Positions 55,198 to 63,509 of a stretch of DNA of 64,000 bases are shown here, in pieces. The notes under the pieces were generated by a model. The model did not search any database. It saw only the letters and a program-made list of their open reading frames with translations, and was not told where the DNA came from. The translations under genes and the position numbers were made by a program. The stretch is from Pseudomonas sp. ACM7. GTDB taxonomy: Bacteria > Pseudomonadota > Gammaproteobacteria > Pseudomonadales > Pseudomonadaceae. Location of the stretch: assembly GCF_004136015.1 (NCBI RefSeq), contig NZ_CP024866.1, positions 2,320,460 through 2,384,459 on the forward strand, written 5' to 3'. How positions within the stretch are numbered: position 1 is the first letter of the stretch; each line of letters starts with the position of its first letter.

Positions 55198-55494
55198 CTA
55201 AGGCGCCAACACCGCCACGCGCAGCTGTTCATTCAATGCCTGCTCGTGAAACACCTGGCTCTTGCTCGCCCAAATGGCATGGGCCGGACTGATTTCGCCG
55301 GTGAACGCCGCCGCCAACTGACGCAAATCAGCGCGCAAAGCGGTGTCCATGCTCGCCTGACTGGTCAGCGCATCCGGCCAACCAGTGCGGTCCATATTGG
55401 CCAGGACCATCGAGCTACCTGCATCAGCAGCACCCGCCGCGCGACAAAACCCGCCCCACAGCAACAAAATCGAGGCCATACGTAGCCATTGCAT
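55198..55494 (-). CDS. small exported hypothetical protein
   Basis: 98 aa. A signal peptide (MQWLRMASILLLWGGFCRAAGAA) is followed by a soluble part with DALTSQASMDTALRADLRQL. No family is recognised. A possible ribosome site precedes the ATG (AAAGGGAATTAAGT). An 18-bp perfect palindrome lies 26-43 bp upstream. It is probably periplasmic. Confidence 0.6.
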   Translation of the reverse strand: MQWLRMASILLLWGGFCRAAGAADAGSSMVLANMDRTGWPDALTSQASMDTALRADLRQLAAAFTGEISPAHAIWASKSQVFHEQALNEQLRVAVLAP

Positions 55495-55802
55495 ACTTAA
55501 TTCCCTTTAAGCGTTGGACGGACGTTTCGAAACGTCCTACTGATTCTGGCGCGCACCATACAGAGGCTTGATGCGTTACGCCTGACAAACCCGTAGGAAA
55601 TTTGCCATCTAAGGGTTTAGGCGTAAAAAACCTCGGGAAACGCGTAGGTTTGGTCCGAAAAGGCAGGAAAAACCCCTACAAACCCTGTCCATTGCGGCCG
55701 TATTGCCGCGCTGCGTCGCCACCTTCATAGTTTGCGGCGCGGCTGAAAACAGGGTGTCGACCTGCCGGCGAGACTGCCCGACTTCCTACAGGACTGACCT
55801 AA
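55495..55802. other. 308-bp intergenic region with several inverted repeats
   Basis: GGACGTTTCGAAACGTCC (55520-55537) is a perfect 18-bp palindrome. TTACGCCT...CAAACCC faces GGGTTT-AGGCGTAA at about 55576-55630, ACCCTGT faces ACAGGGT around a GCCGCGC hairpin at about 55684-55756. The region leads into a DUF6124 gene but does not contain the switch-like leader seen before the other two paralogues. Confidence 0.5.
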
Positions 55803-56066
55803 ATGCAAGACCGCTACCGTCCACTCAAAACCAGCTACAGCGAAACACCCGTCCTCGTCATCGACACCACGGCCAGCACCGGTGCCGTCCTCGACGCAGC
55901 GCACCAACGCCTGCGCGCAGCCAGCGATTTGCTCGAAACGCTTTATTGCCTGTGCTTCAAACAGGCCGACGTTAAAGACATCCCTCATATAGTGAATGCG
56001 CTTTACTTACTAACGCAGGATGGTTGCGAGCTACTAGAAGTTGCCAAACAAAGAATAGAACACTAA
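55803..56066 (+). CDS. small DUF6124-type protein, paralogue 2
   Basis: 87 aa. LDAAHQRLRAASDLLETLYCLCF and DIPHIVNALYLLTQDGCELLEVAKQRIEH place it with the paralogue at 57678 (about half identical by eye) and more distantly with 5791. Two helices with buried cysteines; no export signal. It precedes the hydrolase gene by 101 bp and could be part of one transcript with it. Confidence 0.78.
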   Translation: MQDRYRPLKTSYSETPVLVIDTTASTGAVLDAAHQRLRAASDLLETLYCLCFKQADVKDIPHIVNALYLLTQDGCELLEVAKQRIEH

Positions 56067-56167
56067 AACTTCAAACACACACTACAACCCCGGCAACAAC
56101 TAACCACTTCATTATTTAAATAACTCAAACTAGTCTGCACGCTCTTAAACCAAACAAGAGCACAACA

Positions 56168-57295
56168 ATGACTACATTAACTATTTTCTTTTGCGGTACC
56201 GGCTCGACTAAATTTGACAACCAAAACCCAACTTACTGGAATGGCGAACTGGTTTCGGCACTGGCCTCCCATCATGCTGGCCGAGAGTTTGCCGAATGGA
56301 TCGTCATTGACGGCCCTGGCACCAGCAACCTGCAAGCTGATGAGCTGTTCACTAAATCCAAGGACTACGGCCTGAGCGGCACGCTGTTCGGCAAGGGCTG
56401 GGAGGAGAACGTAAAGCACGCCATCAACATCATCAAAGGTCAGTGTGACTGGCAGCGTGAAAAACTGACCGAGACCGAATACAACCGCCTGAAGGCTGCT
56501 GGCATTCCAATCGAAGACGTGATCGTCGAAGGCTCCTGGCTGTGGCGTAAATATAACTACGGCGACCGCAGTGTGACCCAGCAGAAGTTACAAGAACAAA
56601 TCATTAAAACGTTTCGCAAGGACGGCATTATTCCTACCAAGGTAAACTTGGTAGGCTGGAGCCGCGGCGGTATTAGTTGTCATATGCTGGCCAATGCCAT
56701 GTTCAAGGACAGCACACTGAAGAACATCCCGGTAAATATCTTTGCGATTGATCCGGTACCGGGCATCGGCAACTTTCAGGAAGACAAAGTAAAACTGAAT
56801 GCCAATGTAAAAGAATACGTCGGCTTCTACGCACGGGACGAGCGCTCCAAAGGCTTCAGCTGCGTCATCCCGCAAACGGCCACCGGCACCCGAACCCACA
56901 TCTACCCGATGCCCGGCCGCCATGGCACGCTGGTTGGCAACGCCGCAGCAGACGGTGTCAGCGGCCCTAAAGCACTGGCCGAACCCGGTCTGATCGTCCG
57001 CCACTTTGCCGAAGTGTGCCTGAAGCGCTGGGGCGTGCCGCTGAACAAAACCCTCAACCTGACCCCGGCCGCCCTGCAGAACCACCACAACACCATGGTC
57101 AGTACCGCCGCGAAATACAAAGCGATGGAAAAGTGCTCATACACCTACTTCACCGAGCTGGACCAGGGTGAGCGTTACGTTTCGCTGGGTAGTAATGGGG
57201 TCAAGTTCTCGGCAGTGAAAGGCACGATCTACGCGCCGGCGACCGGGCTGACTACTGGCCTGCTGGATGTGGCGGCGTATCAGCATATTCGTTGA
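56168..57295 (+). CDS. alpha/beta-hydrolase-fold protein, DUF2235/Tle-like
   Basis: 375 aa. The start FFCGTGSTKFDNQNP recalls the FxDGTGN opening of DUF2235 lipases. The nucleophile elbow is S165 in LVGWSRGGIS, D195 in FAIDPVPG follows, and H252 in PGRHGTLVGN completes a plausible triad. T6SS phospholipase effectors (Tle) share this outline, but no secretion genes or immunity lipoprotein are adjacent. Codon use is less GC-rich at the 5' end. DUF6124 genes flank it on both sides. Substrate unknown. Confidence 0.7.
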   Translation: MTTLTIFFCGTGSTKFDNQNPTYWNGELVSALASHHAGREFAEWIVIDGPGTSNLQADELFTKSKDYGLSGTLFGKGWEENVKHAINIIKGQCDWQREKLTETEYNRLKAAGIPIEDVIVEGSWLWRKYNYGDRSVTQQKLQEQIIKTFRKDGIIPTKVNLVGWSRGGISCHMLANAMFKDSTLKNIPVNIFAIDPVPGIGNFQEDKVKLNANVKEYVGFYARDERSKGFSCVIPQTATGTRTHIYPMPGRHGTLVGNAAADGVSGPKALAEPGLIVRHFAEVCLKRWGVPLNKTLNLTPAALQNHHNTMVSTAAKYKAMEKCSYTYFTELDQGERYVSLGSNGVKFSAVKGTIYAPATGLTTGLLDVAAYQHIR

Positions 57296-57444
57296 GGTGG
57301 TAGGACGCGGCGTGGCGGAAAAGCACGAGAAAATCCTCGCGAAAACTCCTATAGAAACGGCCTAGCCAAGGTTCATCCCGTTCCTACATGCGGGGACTCT
57401 TTGTCGTCTATCGCTGCCCGGCTGCTCACACCTATAGTCGGGCT

Positions 57445-57676
57445 GTCGCTGCCAAATCAGCGTCTCGGGCTTGGTCACTCGATGGAATACATAAACGCGT
57501 CCGTTGTATGCTGCCGGCACCTCAAGTGTCTGCACGCTATATGGTGGCTGTGTTTGGGACGCCTTATGGCGTGCCGGTCTTATGTATTCCTCCGGTTGAC
57601 CAACCCGAACACAGTCCGCCTCCATCGCTTGGTCACGATGGTGGTGGTTTCATCTGATGCATTTGAGAATACATAA
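57445..57676 (+). ncRNA. structured leader RNA of the DUF6124 gene (switch-like element, copy 2)
   Basis: P1 pairs 57465-57481 with 57593-57608: 5 bp, a bulged C, 7 bp, a C-T mismatch and 3 bp, the same layout as copy 1 with changed bases. P2 pairs AATACATAA (57486-57494) with TTATGTATT (57580-57588). P3 is ACGCC-TTAT-GGCGT (57559-57572). Downstream, TTGGTCA recurs in the loop of CATCG-CTTGGTCA-CGATG (57623-57640) and AATACATAA recurs at 57668-57676, ending just before the ATG at 57678. The middle strand can thus switch partners and mask the start. Positions 57296-57444 hold nothing else clear except a GCCCGGCT/AGTCGGGC hairpin. Confidence 0.6.
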
Positions 57677-57677
57677 A

Positions 57678-57974
57678 ATGAACAAATTGAACCCGTTCCC
57701 CGATCGCTACCGCCCCCTCCAAACAAACCTCACCGATTCCCCACCCCTGATCATCGACACAGAGGCCAACCCCCAGGACATTCTCGAAGCTGCCCTCCAG
57801 CGAATCAGAGCCTCCGGCGACCTACTCAAAACCCTACATTGCCAATGCTTCAAAAACGGTGACGTGGAAGACATCCCGCATATCACCCACGCCCTCTACC
57901 TGTTGACTCAGGACGGCTGCGACCTGCTGAAAGTCGCGCAACAACGCATGATGGGCTGGAAAGCACCAACCTGA
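57678..57974 (+). CDS. small DUF6124-type protein, paralogue 3
   Basis: 98 aa. RYRPLQTNLTDSPPLIIDTE and DIPHITHALYLLTQDGCDLL are nearly the same as in the gene at 55803. The ATG at 57678 is used; an in-frame ATG at 57657 would add 7 residues but lies in the leader element. The start is immediately after AATACATAA, which can pair with the leader. Function unknown. Confidence 0.78.
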   Translation: MNKLNPFPDRYRPLQTNLTDSPPLIIDTEANPQDILEAALQRIRASGDLLKTLHCQCFKNGDVEDIPHITHALYLLTQDGCDLLKVAQQRMMGWKAPT

Positions 57975-57985
57975 CGCCGAGCGAA

Positions 57986-58020
57986 GATCGTTCCCACGCT
58001 CTGCGTGGGAATGCCTCAAG
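57986..58020. repeat. short GATCGTTCCCACGC repeat
   Basis: GATCGTTCCCACGCTCTGCG then TGGGAATGCCTCAAG is a compact palindrome (CCCACGC/GCGTGGG) related to the larger element at 55081-55182. Confidence 0.7.
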
Positions 58021-58088
58021 TTAGTCGGTCCTTCCCCCAGGGCCCGACGATCAATAAGCTCCACCCAAGCCCAATCGGACACTCCGCA

Positions 58089-58442
58089 ATGAACTTCGCC
58101 CCCGACTTCCCCGACGACCAAACCATGCATCTGCTCATGCAGCTGCTGCACGAAGAGCTCGGTCTGCCAGAACGCAAAACCATCAGCCTCACCACCTCGA
58201 TTAACTTCGACTTTGGCTGCAACGGCACCGATGCGCGCCACCTGATGGAGACGCTGGAAGAACAGTTCGCCATCGACTTCATCGATTACGACGCCTATCG
58301 CTACTTCCAGCCCGAAGGCTTTGACGTATTCCTCAAGCGCCGGGCCAAGGGGCGTGGCGACAAGATCCCTCTGACTATCGGAATGATTTACCAAGCGATC
58401 AAGTTGCAACGGTGGGACACACAGGAATTGGAAGGAATCTAG
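58089..58442 (+). CDS. DUF1493 family protein (acyl-carrier-like)
   Basis: 117 aa. LTTSINFDFGCNGTDARHLMETL and DYDAYRYFQPEGFD match DUF1493, a small family with an acyl-carrier-protein-like helical fold. I start at the ATG at 58089; the longer frame runs through the upstream repeat. It is followed by a strong hairpin. Role unknown. Confidence 0.75.
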   Translation: MNFAPDFPDDQTMHLLMQLLHEELGLPERKTISLTTSINFDFGCNGTDARHLMETLEEQFAIDFIDYDAYRYFQPEGFDVFLKRRAKGRGDKIPLTIGMIYQAIKLQRWDTQELEGI

Positions 58443-58451
58443 CTGAACGCG

Positions 58452-58506
58452 TAAGTGCCATTATTCTGGTCGTTTAGCGCCTTTTCGGCTGGAATAATGG
58501 CACTTA
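58452..58506. other. 15-bp perfect inverted repeat with 25-nt loop
   Basis: TAAGTGCCATTATTC (58452-58466) and GAATAATGGCACTTA (58492-58506) are exact complements; the loop contains a further AGCGCC/GGCT hairpin. It lies between the DUF1493 gene and the pckA terminator. It has no T-tract and does not match the REP families in this window. Confidence 0.6.
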
Positions 58507-58536
58507 AGGTGTCCCTGACGGCCTGAATTGCACGCA

Positions 58537-58567
58537 CAAAAAAGCCGCCCTCAAAGGGCGGCTTTTT
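58537..58567 (-). terminator. terminator of pckA
   Basis: AAAAAAGCCGCCCT, loop CAA, AGGGCGGCTTTTTC. It lies just beyond the pckA stop on the minus strand and can stop the plus-strand gene too. Confidence 0.85.
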
Positions 58568-58586
58568 CATTCGCTAAATCCAAGCC

Positions 58587-60128
58587 TTACAGCTTCGGCC
58601 CAGCAGCCTTGATCGCGTCGCTCACTTCAAACTTCTTGAAGTTCTCAACAAACAACCCAGCCAGTGCTTTAGCGGCTTCATCATAAGCAGCCTTGTCAGC
58701 CCAGGTATTACGTGGGTTCAACAGTCCAGTCTCAACGCCCGGCACAGCCAACGGCACGTCGAGGTTGATGGTGTCGAGGTGTTCGGTTTCAGCACCGATC
58801 AACGCGCCGCTCTGGATCGCTGCGATCACGCCGCGAGTGGTCGGGATGTTGAAGCGTTTACCGACGCCGTAGCCGCCGCCGGTCCAGCCGGTGTTGACCA
58901 GGTAGACCTTGGAGCCGAAGCCGCGGATGCGCTTGATCAGCAGTTCTGCGTATTCGCCAGCCGGACGCGGGAAGAACGGTGCGCCGAAACAGGTGGAGAA
59001 GGTCGACTTGATGCCGCTGCCGGAACCCATTTCGGTCGAGCCCACCAGTGCGGTGTAGCCGGACAGGAAGTGGTAGGCCGCTTGTTCTTCGCTGAGGATC
59101 GACACTGGCGGCAGTACGCCGGTCAGGTCGCAGGTCAGGAAGATCACAGCGTTTGGCTCGCCACCGAGGTTTTTCTCGGAACGCTTGGCGACGTGCTCCA
59201 GCGGGTAGGCGGCGCGGCTGTTCTGGGTCAGGCTGACATCGGTGTAGTCGGCGTGCTTGGCGTCATCGATAACGACGTTTTCCAGGACTGCGCCGTGCTT
59301 GATGGCTTTCCAGATGACCGGCTCGTTCTTCTCGGACAGGTCGATGCACTTGGCGTAGCAGCCGCCTTCGATGTTGAAGACAACGCCTTCACCCCAGCCG
59401 TGCTCGTCGTCACCGATCAGGTAACGGCTTTCATCGGCGGACAGGGTGGTTTTGCCGGTGCCGGACAGACCGAAGAACAGGGTCACGTCGCCCGCTTCGC
59501 CGATGTTGGCGGCGCAGTGCATTGGCAGTACGTCGGCAGCCGGCAGCAGGTAGTTCTGCACCGAGAACATGGCTTTCTTCATTTCACCGGCGTAACGCAT
59601 GCCGGCGATCAGCACTTTCTTCTGAGCGAAGTTGAGGATCACGCAACCGTCGGAGTTGGTGCCGTCACGCTCTGGCACGCACTCGAAGTTGGCAACGTTG
59701 AGCACTTGCCACTCATCACGGCCAGCCGGGTTGTATTTTTCCGGGTTGATGAACAGGCAACGGCCGAACAGGTTCTGCCAGGCAGTTTGGGTGGTCATCT
59801 TCACGGCCAGGTAGTGGTCTTCAGACGCACCTACATGCACGTGGGAAACGAAATGCTCTTGTGCGTTGTTGAACGCTTCAACGCGGTCCCACAGGGCATC
59901 GAACTTGTCGGCCGGGAACTTGCGGTTGATCGGGCCCCAGGCGATGGAAGCCGAAGTGGACGGCTCGTCAACGATGAAACGATCGACTGGTGAGCGGCCG
60001 GTGCGGTGACCGGTGCGAACAGTCAGCGCGCCGGTATCGGCAAGCTCGCCCTCACCGCGACTCAGAGCTTCTTTTACCAGATCATCAACACTCAGATCGG
60101 TGTACACGGCGTTATTGGCTTGCGTCAT
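58587..60128 (-). CDS. pckA: phosphoenolpyruvate carboxykinase (ATP)
   Basis: 513 aa, the family length. P-loop [14 protein letters not shown], and [20 protein letters not shown] with the metal/oxaloacetate site. It converts oxaloacetate and ATP to PEP, the entry to gluconeogenesis. I use ATG 60128 ([20 protein letters not shown]); the frame upstream to 60191 lacks homology-like sequence. The gene order hslR-hslO-pckA is also that of E. coli. Confidence 0.95.
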   Translation of the reverse strand: MTQANNAVYTDLSVDDLVKEALSRGEGELADTGALTVRTGHRTGRSPVDRFIVDEPSTSASIAWGPINRKFPADKFDALWDRVEAFNNAQEHFVSHVHVGASEDHYLAVKMTTQTAWQNLFGRCLFINPEKYNPAGRDEWQVLNVANFECVPERDGTNSDGCVILNFAQKKVLIAGMRYAGEMKKAMFSVQNYLLPAADVLPMHCAANIGEAGDVTLFFGLSGTGKTTLSADESRYLIGDDEHGWGEGVVFNIEGGCYAKCIDLSEKNEPVIWKAIKHGAVLENVVIDDAKHADYTDVSLTQNSRAAYPLEHVAKRSEKNLGGEPNAVIFLTCDLTGVLPPVSILSEEQAAYHFLSGYTALVGSTEMGSGSGIKSTFSTCFGAPFFPRPAGEYAELLIKRIRGFGSKVYLVNTGWTGGGYGVGKRFNIPTTRGVIAAIQSGALIGAETEHLDTINLDVPLAVPGVETGLLNPRNTWADKAAYDEAAKALAGLFVENFKKFEVSDAIKAAGPKL

Positions 60129-60310
60129 GAGATTCCCCGTCGGCCAGTGGCCGAGTGTGCTCCAAACGTTTTGTAGTAGAAAGTCGTGCACTACTACCGC
60201 GACAAAAAGTGGGCCGGATTATGCCAGAAAAGCCCAAAAATAGTAGGGCCCTCCCGTCGTAACGGCGTTATTCCGGCGTTAAGCAGTGAATTTACCTGCG
60301 CTGAACCGTT

Positions 60311-61213
60311 TTAGTGCCGGGTATCTGACGGCGTATCAACACCCGCACCTGCGAATAATTGAGCGATATCGGCGGCGTCGAACAGGTAGCGCTCATTGCA
60401 AAACTGGCAATCAATCTCAATGTTGCCGCCATGTTCGATCACGAGCGACTGGGCATCTTCCAGACCCAAACTGACCAGCGCATTGGCAGAACGTTCGCGC
60501 GAGCAGCTGCAACGGAAGCGCAGTTTCTGCACATCGAACAGTCGAACCTGCTCTTCGTGGTAGAGGCGATGGAGAATGGTTTCGTTATCCAGGCTCAGCA
60601 ATTCATCGGCGGTCAGGGTGCTGCCCAGCGCGGTGATGTGCTGCCAGCTGGCGGCGCGTTCTTCTTCATCTTTCAATCGATCAGCAGGCAGCTGCTGCAA
60701 CAACAGGCCACGGGCGCGACGACCATCGGCGTACAACCAGAAACGCGTACCGACTTGTTGGGACATCACGAAGTAGTTAGTGAAGCACTCCGACAGGGTT
60801 TCGCCATCGAGGTCGACGATGCCCTGGTAACGCTGGCCCTGAGTCGGGTCGACGGTCAGCGCCAATACGCCGTTGGGCATCAGGTCGGCGAGGGTCGCAT
60901 CCGGCGCGATCTGGTCGGCCTCGTATCGGGCCAGGCCACGGATTTCGCGCTCGCTGGAGCACTCGATCATCAGCAGCGGGATCGGACCTTCGGAACGGGC
61001 CTGGAGAATCAGCAAGCCATCGAACTTCAAGGTGCCGACCAACAACGACGCCGCCGCCATCAGCTCGCCGAGCAGTTGTGCAACCGGCTCCGGGTACGGG
61101 TGTTTAGCGAGGACTTCGGCGTAGCTACGCTCCAACGCAACCAGCTCGCCGCGGGTGTCGCTGTCATCGAAGATGAAGCGTTGGGTGTAGTCGGTATCCG
61201 GTAAATCGGTCAT
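60311..61213 (-). CDS. hslO: redox-regulated chaperone Hsp33
   Basis: 300 aa. The C-terminal zinc/redox switch is complete: CSC in [10 protein letters not shown] and CQFC in [12 protein letters not shown]. Oxidation releases zinc and activates the holdase to protect unfolding proteins. ATG at 61213 begins [19 protein letters not shown]; the track upstream is intergenic. A 180-bp gap with a likely promoter leads to pckA. Confidence 0.95.
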   Translation of the reverse strand: MTDLPDTDYTQRFIFDDSDTRGELVALERSYAEVLAKHPYPEPVAQLLGELMAAASLLVGTLKFDGLLILQARSEGPIPLLMIECSSEREIRGLARYEADQIAPDATLADLMPNGVLALTVDPTQGQRYQGIVDLDGETLSECFTNYFVMSQQVGTRFWLYADGRRARGLLLQQLPADRLKDEEERAASWQHITALGSTLTADELLSLDNETILHRLYHEEQVRLFDVQKLRFRCSCSRERSANALVSLGLEDAQSLVIEHGGNIEIDCQFCNERYLFDAADIAQLFAGAGVDTPSDTRH

Positions 61214-61317
61214 AGGTCTGGGTATCTGAAGTAATGACAAAATGATTTCAAACAGCGAGAAATTGCGCCTCTTCGGCACCATTTTGGTGCGCAATGTTCA
61301 GCCATGGGAGGCATTTT

Positions 61318-61509
61318 ATGAACAATCCGGGTTTGTTCCAAGCAAGGTGGAACCTTCGCCGGATGGCTTTATGCAATTCCTTACCTCTGGCGCTGCTGGC
61401 CTTCTGGTTATGGCCTACGGGTCAGAGGCTGCGTGTGGTTTGCGACGAGTGGCGCTTTCACCCATCCAACGCGCTGCTGGCGATTAACCCGATATGGCTA
61501 CACGTTTAA
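61318..61509 (+). CDS. small hydrophobic protein
   Basis: 63 aa. A single membrane-like stretch (NSLPLALLAFWLWPTG) is followed by a basic tail. TGGGAGG precedes the ATG at good spacing. It lies divergently from hslO in a gap between the heat-shock genes. I do not recognise it; the ribosome site is the main support. Confidence 0.45.
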   Translation: MNNPGLFQARWNLRRMALCNSLPLALLAFWLWPTGQRLRVVCDEWRFHPSNALLAINPIWLHV

Positions 61510-61598
61510 GCAATTGCAAGTCTGCGTTCCGTCGATGCGGTGGTGGGTGGTGCGTAGCGCCTGATAGTCAGGCACGCCTGGCGAGTGCTTCGCACTCG

Positions 61599-61667
61599 AT
61601 CGCGAGCAAGCTCGCTCCCACAAGGACTGCGCAATACCTGTGGGAGCGGGCTTGCTCCGGGCGGCGA
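61599..61667. repeat. REP pair (inverted), degenerate
   Basis: TCGCGAGCAAGCTCGCTCCC on the left and TGTGGGAGCGGGCTTGCTCC on the right; the right copy has lost its CGCGA end. The spacer is short, unlike types A and B. Confidence 0.8.
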
Positions 61668-61709
61668 TCCGACGAAGGCTGCCTCACAGGCAACACAGAA
61701 ACAATTGTC

Positions 61710-62117
61710 TTACTCGTCGTTACTGCTTCCACGGAACTTGAACAAATCCCGTCGCTGCTTCTTGCTCGGTTTGCCATCGGTGCTCACACCCAGCGAACCG
61801 GCCTTACGCATGGCCGCAGCCGCCTCGCGCTTGGCGATGCTGGCGTCGGTTTCAGCGTAGAGCGCCTGAGCCTCTGGCGCGCCACGGCGTACGATCGACA
61901 GCGCCTGAACCACCACCGTGCGTTCCTCGAACCCTGCGCGAATCTGAAACTCATCGCCGATCCTCGGTTCCTTGCCCGGTTTGCAGCGCTCGCCCCGGCA
62001 ATGCACCTTGCCGCTTTCAATCGCCGCCTTGGCCAAGGCACGTGTTTTATAAAAACGCGCGGCCCACAACCATTTATCGAGACGGACTTTGTCGTCCTCT
62101 TCCTGTTTTTGTGCCAC
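61710..62117 (-). CDS. hslR: ribosome-associated heat-shock protein Hsp15
   Basis: 135 aa. S4 RNA-binding domain KVRLDKWLWAARFYKTRALA with AIESGKVHCRGERCKPG, then a lysine/arginine-rich C-terminal tail. It binds free 50S subunits carrying nascent chains and helps recycle them. GTG start at 62117 with GAGAGG upstream; the longer frame has no ribosome site. Confidence 0.92.
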   Translation of the reverse strand: MAQKQEEDDKVRLDKWLWAARFYKTRALAKAAIESGKVHCRGERCKPGKEPRIGDEFQIRAGFEERTVVVQALSIVRRGAPEAQALYAETDASIAKREAAAAMRKAGSLGVSTDGKPSKKQRRDLFKFRGSSNDE

Positions 62118-62233
62118 TGGAATTCCTCTCTCGGTGAATACTCGGAACTGTACTACCGTTTCTGTCGGGCGCAAGAACTCGGCCCTCCAGATAGAATGTG
62201 GTCTTGGCCGGCTCACCGGCATGGAGTGATCGA

Positions 62234-63013
62234 GTGACAATATTTCCGTCTTCATTGACCTCGCCCCAGGGCGGTTGCCAGGGTTGCCAGCAAAGCGAGC
62301 CGCTGGGCTTCGATTTTGCCTTTGCTTACCAACCGATCGTCGATTTGCGAGATCAGTCGATTTTCGCCCATGAGGCACTCGTGCGCGGCGTAAAGGGTGA
62401 GGGTGCGCTGTCGATTCTCGATCAGATCACCGAGGACAACCGCTACCGCTTCGATCAGCTCTGCCGGACCCGAGCCATTGAAGGCGCAGCGAATCTGGGG
62501 ATGCAGACGCATCTGTCGATCAACTTCATGCCCAACGCCGTGTACCGCCCGGAACTGTGTATTCGCAGCACGCTGGAAGCCGCGAAAAAACACAACTTCC
62601 CCATCGACCGGTTGATTTTCGAAACCCTGGAAAGCCAGCACGTAGATAACTATCGCCATTTGACCAATATTCTGCGTGAATACCGCGAATTCGGCTTCAA
62701 GACCGCCATCGACGATTTCGGCGCGGGCTACTCGGGGCTCAATCTGCTCGCTGATTTCCAACCGGACCTGATCAAACTCGACATGGCACTGATCCGCGAT
62801 GTCGACCGTGATCGTGCTCGTCAGGCTATCGTTCGAGGGATTGTCACAATCTGTGCGGAGCTGAACGTTACAGTCATTGCCGAAGGGATCGAAAGCGCCG
62901 GAGAACGGGATTTCCTGGCGGACTGTGGAATTTTTCTGATGCAGGGTTACTGGTTCGCCAAGCCCGCATTCAAAGCGTTGGCCCAGGTAACACCTGGGAC
63001 CTGGACGCGTTAA
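62234..63013 (+). CDS. rimA: EAL-domain c-di-GMP phosphodiesterase RimA
   Basis: 259 aa. One EAL domain with the motif HEALVR, INFMPNAV, ETLES, DDFGAGYSGLN, IKLDM and IAEGIES; all metal and catalytic residues expected for activity are present. No sensor or GGDEF domain. GTG at 62234 with GGAG seven bases before. It starts the operon with rimB and rimK; in P. fluorescens SBW25, RimA and c-di-GMP tune the glutamate ligase RimK. Confidence 0.9.
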   Translation: MTIFPSSLTSPQGGCQGCQQSEPLGFDFAFAYQPIVDLRDQSIFAHEALVRGVKGEGALSILDQITEDNRYRFDQLCRTRAIEGAANLGMQTHLSINFMPNAVYRPELCIRSTLEAAKKHNFPIDRLIFETLESQHVDNYRHLTNILREYREFGFKTAIDDFGAGYSGLNLLADFQPDLIKLDMALIRDVDRDRARQAIVRGIVTICAELNVTVIAEGIESAGERDFLADCGIFLMQGYWFAKPAFKALAQVTPGTWTR

Positions 63014-63029
63014 TCGCCGGTTTTTCCTA

Positions 63030-63509
63030 TTGAAGACATTTGACCATTTGACCGTTGTCGGTCTGCGCGAGTGGGTAGCGCTCCCGGATTTGGGAGTCGC
63101 GGGCCTGCGCGCAAAAATCGACACCGGCGCCAGCACCTCCAGCCTGCATGCCACCGATATCGAACCGTTCGAGCGCGACGGGGAACAGTGGGTGCGCTTT
63201 ACTGCTCACTTGGGCACGGTGGTGCAACTGCGTCACCGGCGCTGCGAAGCCCCCCTGGTGACGATGAAGACCATCAAAAGCTCCAACGGCCACGCGCAGA
63301 TGCGTTACGTGGTCAGCACCACTCTGGCCCTCGGTGATCGGGTCTGGCGGGTCGAGTTCACTCTCGCCTGCCGCAAGTCCATGCGTTATCGCCTGTTACT
63401 CGGTTCAAAAGCCTTGATCGACGGCCAGTTGGTGGTCAATCCAGGCATTAAGTACGTACAAGACAAGCCGGTGTTCCCGGTATCTACCTCCTCCACAGGT
63501 GTTGCATGA
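63030..63509 (+). CDS. rimB: RimB, RimK-associated aspartic-type protease
   Basis: 159 aa. [14 protein letters not shown] carries a D-T-G-A motif of retropepsin-like proteins; the family is annotated as ATP-dependent zinc protease. It works with RimK to limit polyglutamate tails on ribosomal protein S6. The start is TTG at 63030, 16 bp after rimA; no better start is seen. Its stop overlaps the rimK ATG (ATGA). Confidence 0.88.
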   Translation: MKTFDHLTVVGLREWVALPDLGVAGLRAKIDTGASTSSLHATDIEPFERDGEQWVRFTAHLGTVVQLRHRRCEAPLVTMKTIKSSNGHAQMRYVVSTTLALGDRVWRVEFTLACRKSMRYRLLLGSKALIDGQLVVNPGIKYVQDKPVFPVSTSSTGVA

